From positions 1 to 64,000 of the forward strand of contig JAVMKO010000162.1 of the NCBI GenBank assembly GCA_032164245.1: DNA of 64,000 bases, in the 5' to 3' direction. The notes beneath the pieces are model-generated. The model saw only the letters and a list, made by a program, of their open reading frames with translations. It had not been told where the DNA came from and made no database searches. The stretch is from Sternotherus odoratus (taxonomy: Eukaryota; Chordata; Testudines; Kinosternidae). The first letter of the stretch is position 1. Each line of letters opens with the position of its first letter. A program made the position numbers and the translations under genes. Shown here piece after piece: positions 33,662 to 43,361 of this stretch.

Positions 33662-33734
33662 CACCCCTGGGTGGACTCAAACCACCAGCCTTTCAGTTAA
33701 CAGCTGAATGTGCTGTCTGCTGGTGGTCTGCAGG
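33662..33734 (-). pseudogene. tRNA-Asn pseudogene, unit 1
   Basis: The 3' half is that of tRNA-Asn: TTCAGCTGTTAACTGAA with GTT at 33699-33701, then GGTGGTTTGAGTCCACC and CAGGGGTG. The 5' acceptor strand and D arm have degenerated (no recognisable A box). Same state in the paralogue at 46093-46165, so it decayed before duplication. Confidence 0.8.
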
Positions 33735-34263
33735 GGGTGTTTATCATGGCAGGGAACATGCTGGCTGTGTCTTGTGACTGCTCGACACACATCAGCATTG
33801 TCCTCCCCTCCATTGCTCAGTGGCTTTGAAGCCTTCCCTTGGAGCTGTAGCACCTGCTGCCTCTGCTCCAGGTGCCCAGAGGAGGAAAGGGGAGCTGGGC
33901 TCCAGCCTGGGACTCTTCCTGCCAAGCCCTGAGTATTCAGCCTGGCCCTGGCTCCCCTTTCTTCAAGAGCCATGTGGGCAAGAGGAAGAGCCTGGCAGCT
34001 GCAGGGACCACAGTTGTGGCCAGCAGGTGAAGCATGAGAAACACAACCAGCCGGTCGACCCCCAGGAATCTCCAGCCAGATTGTTAAGTTCTAGGACCCC
34101 AACAGAGAGCGGCCATCCTGTCGAACCAGATGGATCAAAAGCAACCTGCAGTGCGCATCACTTGCTCTGTGGGAAGGAAAAGAAGTAACTGTGGTTCACC
34201 CAGAGAAAGGGAAATCAGGACATCAAGCTCCAAGGGTTTTCAACAAATTAATTTACTGTTAGA

Positions 34264-34335
34264 AGGCCCCACTGAGATTTGAACTCAGATCATAGGATTC
34301 AGAGTCCTGCGTGTTGCCCATTACACCATGGGACC
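34264..34335 (-). tRNA. tRNA-Gln(CTG), unit 1
   Basis: 72 nt; acceptor GGTCCCA/TGGGGCC pairs (one T-G wobble), A box ATGGTGTAATGGG, anticodon loop CTCTGAA with CTG at 34300-34302, T arm CTGAGTTCAAATCTCAG fully paired. The anticodon stem has one C-A mismatch at its base. Its D loop (GGGCAACAC) deviates from the usual GGTTAGCAC. The paralogue in unit 2 has anticodon TTG. Confidence 0.85.
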
Positions 34336-35189
34336 TGTCGGGGGAAAGTTTCCCTGGACACCCATGTCTCTCAGCTGGCTGGCTTGCAAACAACTTTTAT
34401 TGCTTCCCACCAGTCCTGCTCTACCATATCTGGGGGTCCTGCCCTCAGACCCCCCATCCCCCTGCTTTGGCTCTGTTCACTGCAGGTCTCAGAAATGTCT
34501 GGGGAGGCTGCCCCTCCCTTCACTCGGTGTCCCACTCATCTCAGCCAGCTGCAGACTCATCTCCTGGAGCTCAGCCAGCTGTCACCTCTTCTGGTCATGC
34601 TGTCACCCGCTGACACATTCCCCTGCCTGGCTGGTCTGGTGGAAATCCCACAGGACATTGCAGGACTTGGCACTGTTGGTTTATTAAAAGTTGTGGAGTT
34701 TGTTTGACCCCCCAGAACAAAGCTTCTGACTCCCACCAATCCCCCTGGTTGCCGTAGACCCCTCTGATGCTTTCCTGTTCTGCCAACACCATCAGGACTC
34801 ACGGCCCCGCTCCTTTATCTTGCAGACTCTGGATGTTCAGCTTCCAGTATCCTCTGGCCTTGGTCAGGGAATTGAGGCACATGGTGAGAGCTGTGTGATC
34901 CGAACTGTCCATTGGCACTGCCCTGCACTGGGCTGTCAACGTGCTCTCCTTCACCGAAATCCAGTTAATTCGACTCCTGGTGTAGTTGTACCCCATTTGT
35001 GGCTGGTGTCAACTTGGGTGAAAGGAATAGGAGGCTACCACCCACCCTCCAAAGGTACCACTACAGGTCGACAGACCTGACCCAGCTGATGCTCATTGTA
35101 AAAACTTTTCCTCTGATGGTCAAGAAAACAGGACCAGTGGTCCCCAGGCCAGCTGGCACAATTAAAATCCCCCCCCAACACCAAATCTG

Positions 35190-36296
35190 TGATGTCCCGA
35201 GGAAAGGAGCCAATTCCTTCCATTGATCTTCCCTTTCACACCTTACCTGGGGACCATTAACACTAATAGACAGGTAACCAGTGTCACAATTCCAGCCGTA
35301 ATGCCCTCCTTAGTCAGAGATCACCCACTTTTGGTCCTTGCATGGTTAATGTGGAGAGTAAGGGGTGGATGCAAATACCCACTGGTACCAGGGAAAGTTA
35401 GTGCCTGAGCTCCTGCTGGGGAGCTTAAAACCAGGGACTTGACCTCAGGGAAAGTTGCCACCAAGCTTCCAGAAAACAATCTACTCATACATGAGGATGG
35501 ATGAAAGGGTCTGCCAAAGCCCAGGATTGAACCAGGGACCTTCAGATCTTCAGTCTAATGCTCTCTCAACTGAGCTACTTTGCCAGATGCAGTGGAGGGC
35601 TTTCGGCTGCTGTTTCTGTCTGGGATGTTTTGTCAGCCATGGCCCACCAAAAGAACATCCCTGTGAGTGGCCCATGAAGACAAGAGTTGCTCTTGCCTGC
35701 CTTGCTCAGAGTGACTTGCTTCCTCACCCCATTCCTACCTTAGTTCCCAGTTGGCCTGGTGGTAGAAGCAGATTGGGGGCTAGTGGTGCGGGGAGGTAGT
35801 TGAGCTGGTCCCTGCTCTAGATTAGACCCTGCTGGTGAGAGTCTGGCCACCACTTGCTGTCCAACCCTGTTGTCCTGGCTTCCCCACTAGATGCCATTTA
35901 GGGAGGGAAGTGGGGATTCTGCCTCCCCGATTTTCACACCCCAGAGGAGGGTGAACATGAAAATGAACATCTGTTTTACTCTACCTCAAAGGAACCCAAC
36001 ACCTTAGCTGGGGCAATAAGAACTGTCTGGGGGCCGACAGACCTGTCCCCAAGGAACTGGAACAGCTCCAGGCTGTGGGAAATGCTTATTGCCTAGCTGT
36101 AGGGGTGGATGCTGCTCTGTGCTCTCAGACTTCATGTGCCCAGAAAGGATGAACAAATTTCTCTACACACCAGTGAAGGGAGGAATCCTCAAAGAGAGGG
36201 GGAGGGTGTGAGTTCTGAGTGTGATATAGAATCTCATTGACAGGTGACAGGGCCAGAGAGAGTTAATGAACTTAGGGACTGACCTGACTGATGGCC
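35190..36296. repeat. Tandem unit 2, head (S1 only)
   Basis: Matches 25870-26990 and 47680-48790. The match ends exactly at 36296 (...GACTGATGGCC), where a solo LTR begins. The S3 segment expected next is absent. Confidence 0.85.
35512..35584 (-). tRNA. tRNA-Phe(GAA), unit 2
   Basis: 73 nt, anticodon GAA at 35549-35551, A box TAGCTCAGTTGAGAGAGC, T arm CCTGGTTCAATCCTGGG. Compared with units 1 and 3, the acceptor 5' strand is GGCAAAG instead of GCCAAAG, giving one G-G mismatch at pair 2-71. Possibly weakened. Confidence 0.88.
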
Positions 36297-37069
36297 TGTC
36301 ACGGAGCGCCCGGGCGATGGTCTGGAACTGCTCCCTAGGAAGCCAGACTGGACTCCGGGTGAAGGGCCCCTTCTCCGTACACAGCCTGTTTCCCAGGCCA
36401 GGAGCTTCAGGGGTCCCCACTTCCACCTTCCTGGGTCTGACCTCGGAGCATTCAGCGCCTTCTGCCCCTCCGTGTGCTTCCCCCAGCAAGCCCGCCTGGG
36501 CGGGGTCCTGGGGGAGCCCATGGATTCTGCACCCCAAATCCACAGTCAAATGTGACTCTCAGCCAGCCAGCAGAATAGACGGTTTATTTGAGATGTCAGG
36601 AACACCATCCCACTCACAGCTTCTCAGTCCAAACAGGGTCCATCAGTCAGGCCTTTCTGGGGTGTGCCAGGAGGTGAGACCCAGATTCTGGGCTCCTGCT
36701 TCTCCCCCAGGTTTATTCGATGACTTCTAATCACAGACCATACAGCGAGCGTGAGCCTTCAGCTGGATCCATCTTGGGGCCAGAGAGCGAGTTGGCTTCT
36801 CTCCCTCTCCCAGCTAGATCCAGACCCAGACTGTCTCAAACCCCCTCTAGCCCCTTCCTGCTCCTTTGTCTGGTTTCCCGGGCTTCAGGTATCACCTGAC
36901 CTCCCTCCAACAGATTCAGCTGACCTCTCTCCCCCACCTGGGGTCAGGTTACAGCTTACACTTTGAATACCTGCAGTGGCTCTGCTCTGCATTACCTTCA
37001 CATAGATACTTAAGAAATACATAGGGGAAACTGAGGCACACACACACACAGTACTCCCACTTCGTCACA
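36297..37069 (-). mobile_element. Solo LTR of an endogenous retrovirus at a duplication breakpoint
   Basis: On the minus strand it begins TGTGACGAAGTGGGAGTACT and ends GGGCGCTCCGTGACA, so it has TG...CA ends with a short inverted repeat, and carries an internal AATAAA (complement of TTTATT near 36582). I recall this as a common turtle LTR. No coding sequence remains. The flanking bases (TGGCC / CCCAG) show no target duplication, and the left flank is tandem-unit S1 while the right flank is unrelated. Confidence 0.75.
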
Positions 37070-37074
37070 CCCAG

Positions 37075-37325
37075 GAGTCCTGGCTCCCAGCCCCCCCTGC
37101 TCTAACCACCAGCCCCCACTCCCCTCCCAGAGCAGGGGAGAGAACCCAGGAGTCCGGGCTCCCCGCCCCTCTGCTCTAACCACCAGCCCCCACTCCCCTC
37201 CCAGAGCCGGGGAGAGAACCCAGGAGTCCGGGCCCCCACTCCCCTCCCAGAGCCGGGGAGAGAACCCAGGAGTCCGGGCTCCCAGCCCCCCCAGCTCTAA
37301 CCATTAGAACCCGCTCCCCTCCCAG
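37075..37325 (-). repeat. Tandem array of tRNA-like units (array 2)
   Basis: Three to four units of the same A-box/B-box repeat as at 18540-18825. The plus strand repeatedly shows GCTCTAACCACCAGCCCC and GAGAACCCAGGAGTCC. Open frames in it are repeat artefacts. Confidence 0.65.
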
Positions 37326-37539
37326 AGACATGCCCAATGTGCTCCTCAGACACCGACCCCTCCCCCCTCCTCCAACCCCCTCCAACCCCCTCCTCCCTCC
37401 GATAAACCTGCTCCTCCCCCCCCCTCACTGCAAGGGAAGGCGGCAGAGCAGGCGGGGACCGGGTCAGAGGAGCCGAGACGCTGCCGCTGCCCCCGCCCCG
37501 CTGCCCCCCCCTTCCTCCGCGGCCCCGCCCCAAGAGAAC

Positions 37540-37860
37540 CATCGCCTCAGCCCCGCTTCCGGGAGCCCCTCCCAAAGTTGCCAATCACTGTGCTGGGTCC
37601 CGCCCCCATCCCATGCCCTGGAGCAGTGGGCGGTGCCTGGTATGCTAATGAGGATGAGTTTGCTCCGGGACTTGGGGGGAGGGGGTCGCTCTCTGCCCCC
37701 TTTATCCCCCCACCAACCCCACTCGCCCCCCCCCCCCCCCACAGCCACCCCGGATTCCCGGCAGCGCCCATCCGGGGGAGAAAGGCGGGGGGGGGGACTG
37801 GAGTCACCCTGAGGTGAAGAGCCGGCGTCCCCCGGTGGGTGCTGCAAACCCAATAACTAA
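37540..37860 (+). promoter_or_regulatory. Promoter-like GC-rich module, copy 3
   Basis: Contains CCAAT (GCCAATCACT at about 37579), GC boxes (CCCGCCCCC at 37598), GGGCGGTGCCTGG, the octamer-like ATGCTAAT (37642-37649) and GCTCCGGGACTTGGGG. It matches the inverted pair at 10640-11440. It lies just upstream of the candidate ATG at 37968. Confidence 0.45.
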
Positions 37861-37967
37861 GTGCTTCCCTCTTAGGATAGGGACTCACTCGGCACCGAGA
37901 GCAGAAGGTTCCAGGTGCTCCAAGACCCGGGCGCACGGGGGAGCAGGTGCGGGGTGCACCGGGCCAT

Positions 37968-38253
37968 GTTTGCCACCTCCTCGCGGGGGGCTGCAGGGCG
38001 TGGCGGGGGCCAAGGTGAGCGAGGACAAGCTCTACGGGCTGCCTGGTGCCAAGAAGGGCAAAGGTGGGTGGGGTGAGGGCCGGCAGCAGTGCAGCCAGGG
38101 GGGCCCAGCGGGGCGGGACCTGGTGCTCACCCCGGCCCAGGTGCTGGAGGCGGCGCGGCAGCTGCTGGAGCGGCGGCGGCTGGAGAGTTACCTGCTGGAG
38201 GCGGGGCTGCCGGCCGGGGAGCTGCAGAGCGCCCGCCCCACAATGGGCTACAG
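37968..38253 (+). CDS. Unidentified candidate two-exon gene start
   Basis: ATG at 37968 opens MFATSSRG. After one extra G in a six-G run the frame continues as LQGVAGAKVSEDKLYGLPG, AKKGK, ending near a GTGGGTGG donor at about 38065. A second segment (about 38097-38253) reads DLVLTPAQVLEAARQLLERR, LESYLLEAGLPAGELQSARP and TMGY, then GTAGGG. This frame is helix-forming and lacks stops, but the splice phase does not join cleanly and the G run breaks the first exon. A near-identical copy at 21.8 kb has a stop. I do not recognise the protein; real but decayed gene versus chance open frame in GC-rich DNA is unresolved. Confidence 0.3.
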
Positions 38254-38532
38254 GTAGGGGGCACCGCCGGGGGGGGCAGCGGAGAAAAGGGGGGGTCCTG
38301 GGAGGGGAACCCCAAAGCAGGCATGGGGTACTGGGGGCGGGTGCCACTGCAGGGTATAGGGGGCACCCTTCACCTGCCTCATCCCCTCCATGCCATGGGG
38401 TTCTGTGCACCCCATTTTCCCTCTCCCCAATCCACCTGGACCCCTATTTTGTAGGCTATAAGGGCTGGGTATCCCCCCCATAAGCCACGACCCATGTCCC
38501 TGTTGGGGCACCCCCTGATACCGGGGGGCTCT

Positions 38533-38578
38533 ATGCAAATGAGGCATCCCTATTCCAAGGAGTGGGGGTGATTTGCAT
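38533..38578. promoter_or_regulatory. Inverted pair of octamer motifs (copy 2)
   Basis: ATGCAAAT at 38533-38540 and ATTTGCAT at 38571-38578, the same 38-bp offset as at 22267-22312. Confidence 0.5.
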
Positions 38579-38939
38579 AACATGACACCACCGGGGAAGG
38601 AGCAAAATCGGGCCCGCTCCCTCGCCATGGCAACCAGATTCGTGGGGGGTGGGGGTTAGGGTGACCCGCATGTTCCCAGGGGCCACCGGTGAATCAATGA
38701 GGGGCCTCCAGCTCTTTCACTTGCATAAGTCCCGAGGGCAGGGCGAAGTCCGGGCGTTAAAGACGTCCATTTCACCTTAACTCTGCCCACCCCCGCCTAT
38801 GCGTTTGGCTACAGCCCCCTCGTCGGCTGGGTTCGAGACTCTAGAACCCGGGCACAGATCCCTTTCTTGTGAGCTGGGGAGGAGACTGGTCAAGGGCAGG
38901 GTGGGGGCATGTGAATGTCAAGAATCTGGACAACTGGGT

Positions 38940-39190
38940 TCTTAGCCTTTCCTCTGGGAGGGCAGTGGGGGCTGGTGGGTCAGAGCAGTGGGGCAGGGAG
39001 CCAGGACTCCTGGTTCCTCTCCCCACCTCTTGAAGGGGAGTGGGACCTAGCGGTTAGAGCAGGAGGCGGTTGGGAGCCAGGATGCCTGGGTTCTCTCCCT
39101 GACTCTGGGACAGGAGTGGGGGCTGGTGGGTTAGATCAGAGGGGAATCGTAGTCAGGCCTCCTGGGTTCTCTCCCCAGCTCGGGGAGGGG
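38940..39190 (+). repeat. Tandem tRNA-like units (array 3)
   Basis: Plus-strand units with TAGCGGTTAGAGCAGGAGG and CTGGGTTCTCTCCC motifs; two to three copies, opposite orientation to arrays 1 and 2. Confidence 0.55.
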
Positions 39191-39354
39191 GTTAGTGTAT
39201 CCGCCCCAGGCATGTGCCCCATATAGGGGGGGCACCTCTTCCCCCTCCCTCGCCCAGCCCTGCCCCCAGCCATCGCAATTCGCACTGGGCGACTCCCTTG
39301 CGAGATTCCCACCAAGCTCACTCCTGACTTGCAGCCCCACACTGCCTCTGGGGA

Positions 39355-39760
39355 GCAGGGGGGCACAGAGATGTAGTTGGGCTGCATCCAGTGGAAGTGG
39401 GGGGCGCTGGGGGTCATGCTGCCTTCCCCCCACGACTGGGCAGCCAACAGGATCCCGCCCGTACACGCAGCGCCAGCGCTCCCAGAGACCCTACAATAAC
39501 AAACCTCTGCACACCATCCCAGTGCTCACAGAGACCCTACAATAACACACCCACCCACACCCAGCCCCAGTGGGTGCTGCAAAACCCAACTCTTCTTTAT
39601 TTAAATAACCAACACTCAACTGGGGGGGGGAGGGTAGCGGTGCTGCTCATGCAGGGCCCCCGCCTGGCACAGCCTGTCTTTCTGCACCTGCGCCAGCCGC
39701 TCGGTCACGTGACTGGAGGCACCGCAGAGCACAACCCGGGCAAACAGGTGTACAAGGGGG
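39355..39760 (-). other. Possible exon remnants, unidentified
   Basis: On the minus strand, about 39640-39760 reads HLFARVVLCGASSHVTERL, AQVQKDRLCQAGALHEQH, and about 39355-39420 after a CCCCAG acceptor-like site reads APHFHWMQPNYISVP. Both look more protein-like than the surrounding tracts. I cannot name them; the retrotransposon tail at 39771 abuts the first. Confidence 0.25.
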
Positions 39761-39770
39761 GGGGCGCTTA

Positions 39771-41190
39771 GTTATTTTTATTAAAGCTAATGTTCAACAT
39801 GAAAACATACACAGATTGAGAGGTAAGGTACTGGACATCTGGAGTCAGGCTGGAGTTATGGGCGATTGTAGGTAGTAGCTACAGGTATTACAAGGTACAT
39901 GCATATCACATATCCAGCTTAGCTCCAGATTGGGGTGTGGGAGTTTTTTAAGGCATCAGTCTATAGGTGTGTTCGGGTGCCACCCATGGGGTGTAGTGAA
40001 GGTCCGAGTCAGTGGTGGTTCAGGCAATAAGTACATGGGTGGGTGTGCCCCTCTGTTTGTCAGGGAAGGGGGGGTGAGTTGTTTCCCTGGTCAGCGGTCT
40101 CGGCTACTCGACCTGGTACTGGCGATGTCCCGTGATGTGTTCCGTGTATATGTCTCTGGACCACCTGATGGTATCGGACACCATGAGCTGTCTCATGAGC
40201 CGGGCGTAGCGCCGACCGATGCCGCACGCTCTCAGTACCGGCTCGTTGCAGGGGTCCCATGCACCCAGGGCTCCTACGATCAGGGCGTGGAGCTGCACCT
40301 CATAGCCCTGCGCTCTCAGGGTGTCAGCCAGCGGGGTGTACTTCAACGCCTTCCGAGCTCGGGCCTCGTGGAAGGCCGGTGACCGGTTTTCAAATGGCAC
40401 CGTGACATCCACTATGAGGACCTTCTTCGTCTCTGCGTTGGTCACGACGATGTCGGGTCGCAGTCGGCTGTCTGTTCCGGGGATGGCGGAGTTGACTGAG
40501 ATCTTCCCCAGGGACGGTGGGATGGCTTTCACCAGCCGGTTCTGGATGGCATTGTGGCAGTGCTGCCAGGCTCCGGAGTGCGGCTTGCATCCACACAGGA
40601 CGTGGGGCAAGGTCTCGTTGGCGTAGCCGCACTTCCTGCAGCGCTTGTCCCGATTGCCATGGCGGATGGCTCCATTGAGGGGAACACAGTTGAGTCGGGC
40701 CCGGTGGATGAACCGCCAGTCGGCGAACCTGGTGAAGCTTCCCCCGTGGAGGAAGTGGTTGCTGGCGTCCCACTTGCTGGACACCTCAAACACCTTGCCC
40801 TGGTCTGGCTTCCGCTTCAGGTTCTCGGTGTAGTAGAAGCGGATGGTGTCTTTCAGGGTCCTTTCCAGCATCGTTCTGGCAGTCGGGGTGACGATGGTGT
40901 GGTCCGGGGTCTTTATGCGCGGCACTAGAATTCCCAGCTCCCGGCGCTCCTCACACCAACTCCAGCGGCAGTCGATCCTCTTCCCTAGGCGTCTCGAGGC
41001 GTTACGGGCACGGGTCCAGAGAGAGGACAGGTCTCCCCCCTCTCTCCCGAATTCGGCTTCCATGGAGCTGCTGAGGTAGGTGGCGATGTCCTGCTCGGAG
41101 GGGGTCCTGATGATTCGTTTCCTGACGGCGTTCCGTACAGCTTCCTCCGCGATGCTCCTCACCGCCGGGTCCGGGCTACATGTTCAGCCC
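39771..41190 (-). mobile_element. 5'-truncated non-LTR retrotransposon (R2/R4-like)
   Basis: Covers the C-terminal coding part below plus a 3' UTR of about 330 bp ending near 39771 with TTTAATAAAAATAA. Upstream of about 41190 the sequence changes to unrelated AT-rich DNA, so the reverse-transcriptase part is missing, the usual result of incomplete target-primed reverse transcription. No flanking target duplication was identified. Confidence 0.75.
40104..41183 (-). CDS. Retrotransposon ORF C-terminus: zinc knuckle plus restriction-like endonuclease
   Basis: An uninterrupted frame of about 359 codons from 41183 (just after a TGA at 41184-41186) to the stop at 40104. It has no true start; the first Met-like codon at 41162 is GTG. 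Order: a thumb-like region; near residue 180 of the GTG-started frame the CCHC-type knuckle CRKCGYANETLPHVLCGC with downstream H; then RPDIVV and KKVLIVDVTVPFE, the PD-(D/E)xK-type restriction-like endonuclease core of the R2, R4, NeSL and CRE clades; then a C-terminal helix-rich tail with CGIGRRYARLM. These elements nick target DNA and prime reverse transcription there. The intact frame over 1 kb suggests a fairly recent insertion. Clade (R2 versus R4) is not settled. GC content (about 60%) is unlike the AT-rich DNA upstream. Confidence 0.85.
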   Translation of the reverse strand, partial: TCSPDPAVRSIAEEAVRNAVRKRIIRTPSEQDIATYLSSSMEAEFGREGGDLSSLWTRARNASRRLGKRIDCRWSWCEERRELGILVPRIKTPDHTIVTPTARTMLERTLKDTIRFYYTENLKRKPDQGKVFEVSSKWDASNHFLHGGSFTRFADWRFIHRARLNCVPLNGAIRHGNRDKRCRKCGYANETLPHVLCGCKPHSGAWQHCHNAIQNRLVKAIPPSLGKISVNSAIPGTDSRLRPDIVVTNAETKKVLIVDVTVPFENRSPAFHEARARKALKYTPLADTLRAQGYEVQLHALIVGALGAWDPCNEPVLRACGIGRRYARLMRQLMVSDTIRWSRDIYTEHITGHRQYQVE

Positions 41191-41199
41191 CTCTCCTTA

Positions 41200-42700
41200 A
41201 CACAATGTTCAGTGATTTCAGCTTATAGTAGTGGGGCTTTAATGCAAATGCACTACTGAGCCCAAAGTAATTTCATGTTAGCAGGCTGAAGCTAGACTCC
41301 TAATGGGCTCAAACATTAGCTCTGACATTACCCAGTGTAGATACACAAGGTGTAATAGGGCCTCAGACAAAATTCTCACCCAAACATAAAAAAACTTGTC
41401 TATTGCTTCTGTCAATTCAGTGGGTTTTAGAACTCCTGCCGCTTGGCCAGTGAGTGCTACCTAGAGGATGGTGAGACCCTCCATCATGACAAAGGCCAAA
41501 TACATGTCCCAGTCCCCCATTCATGTGCTCAGGTTAACAACATTTTATTACTCCTGACCCAATAACAGAGAAACTGGGATCCCACAGCAGCTGAAGTGAC
41601 CATTTGGGCTGCTGTGAGCTCAGGCTAGGCATGGTGGGTTTGTCTATGCAAATAACATCAGCGGAAGTTATTTTCCACAATTCACCACCAAATGTCAGGA
41701 TGGAGCTCACACTGACACTGCTTCCACCTATAAAAATCACTGAAGAAATTTTTTTTTCCTTGACTAAACATGAGCAGAAATAACAAATGCTGTTACCCCC
41801 TATCACAAAGTTTTTGATACTTGGGGAATTCATTAGAAAGACCACACTCACAAACTTGGACAAAATGACACGAGAATCCATCTCTTCTGTAAGATGACAG
41901 CTGGGTTTTTTTTTTTGTTTTTTTTTGCTGGCTGCCACCTGCCCTCACTCACCACGCACTCTCGACGCATAGTGGGGGACGCCGACTTCCGGCCCTGTCC
42001 ACAACAGTCCCCACTGCCACAAACTTTCCTGATCTGGCACCGGGGCCCCACTCTTCTCCACACCAACCCCTAGGTGCCAAATTTGGGCCCTTCTCAGCTG
42101 CCTGCTTCCACTCCCACAATGCTCTGCTCACACACATATCTGCATATGCATATCATGGACCTGGCCTTGTTCCTGCTCCCTGGTCTGCTTCTGATGCAAA
42201 GCAGCTCCCCTCAGATGCTAGGGGTTCGCTGAGCTGCAGCTAACCTGAGTCCTGGGAACAGCCTTAACAAAAGGCACCAATGTCTGGAGTGGAGACAACA
42301 CTCAACCTTCTGCAATGATAAGAAACTGACGTGAGATGAGGCAGGGGAACAAATTCTTGTATTAGACCAACTGCTGGTGCAGGGAGAGAGAAGCAAAATG
42401 CCAGCATCTCTCTTTCTCCAGCAGTTGTTGGTCCACAATACAAGCTATTCCCCTGTCTCTCTGATATCCAGGATTCCTGGGAACAGACTCAGTTACATCC
42501 ACAGGGCATGAAAGATACTGGAGTGTTATTGAAATCAGGTTACAGCTTTGTCAGGTCCCTCCTTCCCTGAGCTAGGTAGGAGAGTGGAGACTGAGCTCTT
42601 TTCACTAGCCAATTCTGCGGGGGTCACAGATAAGAAAGGAAAGTTTCCAAAAAGGTTGGGCCATCCCCCTTTACTCTGGACACCACCAGGAATCATCTGG
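41200..42700. other. AT-richer non-coding stretch
   Basis: No tRNA fold, exon or recognisable repeat. A T-rich run lies at 41908-41928. Frames of up to 134 codons look random. Confidence 0.45.
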
Positions 42701-42732
42701 CTACTGGCACACAAGGACCCTTAAAATCCAAG

Positions 42733-42805
42733 TGTCTGGACAGGGGCTTGAATACAAGGCCCTCAGGTTAAAAGCCTGATGCTTTACCAATAACCCCTCT
42801 TCTTT
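42733..42805 (-). pseudogene. tRNA-Lys(TTT) pseudogene
   Basis: The anticodon arm (CATCAGGCTTTTAACCTGAGG, TTT at 42770-42772) and the T loop TATTCAAGC match tRNA-Lys. The 5' acceptor strand is unpaired with GTCTGGA-complement and the A box is GTTATTGGTAAAGC instead of TAGCTCAGTCGGTAGAGC. Judged inactive. Confidence 0.75.
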
Positions 42806-43361
42806 CCCTCCTACAGCCACTGCCTATCAGCAGGATCCCTAGTCCATCTGCTGCACCCCAAACCCCCATGCGTAAGCCTCCTTGACAAAGTCCTGCACCT
42901 GACTCCATAAAATTAAGTCTCACATCTCGTGACTCCTTGTGCCAAGAATGTCTCTGCCTCAAGAGATGAACCAAGAAACATAGTTTCTGCCTTTTCTTGG
43001 AGAAGCTTTTCCCTTGTGACTACTCTGGCGTTTCACTCCATGCTTCATGATAACATGCTTCTGACCATAACTATGATGTAACTGGAATATGCTCTATGCA
43101 AAAGGTCTCTGGTAAATGATCATTACAAAGTTTATGATCTACTGAGTGTGTTCATCCTATTTGTAGGCACGGATCATTCCTGTATCTGAAGCTAGAAATC
43201 TGCAGTAGAACTCTGAGTCCTATTGGAAGTCTGCAATGTGTCCACCAAAAATGGTGGCTTAGACTCTTGGTGGCTCCATTGACTTTGACAGTTGGTTTTG
43301 GATGGTCTATCTACCTGCAAGCATTCCTGTGTATCTCATGGGTAATGAAGAATGAGGTCTT

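Larger units (their letters stand above)
25880..35190. repeat. Tandem unit 1 of the tRNA segmental duplication (about 9.3 kb)
   Basis: The order is S1 (tRNA-Phe, 25.88-27.1 kb), S3 (Thr, Ser, Ser, 27.1-31.3 kb), S4 (CR1 tail, Arg, 31.3-33.3 kb) and S2 (pseudo-Asn, Gln, 33.3-35.19 kb). S1 then starts again at 35190. Matching segments: S1 with 35190-36296 and 47690-48900; S3 with 48900-52920; S4 with 55180-57200; S2 with 45750-47690. Identity is high by eye, with discrete insertions and deletions. Confidence 0.85.
38050..39190 (+). repeat. Duplicated GC-rich block, copy 2 (of 21800-22900)
   Basis: Direct duplicate of the block downstream of TMEM107's promoter region. The block here is not followed by iMet, unlike copy 1. 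Confidence 0.85.
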
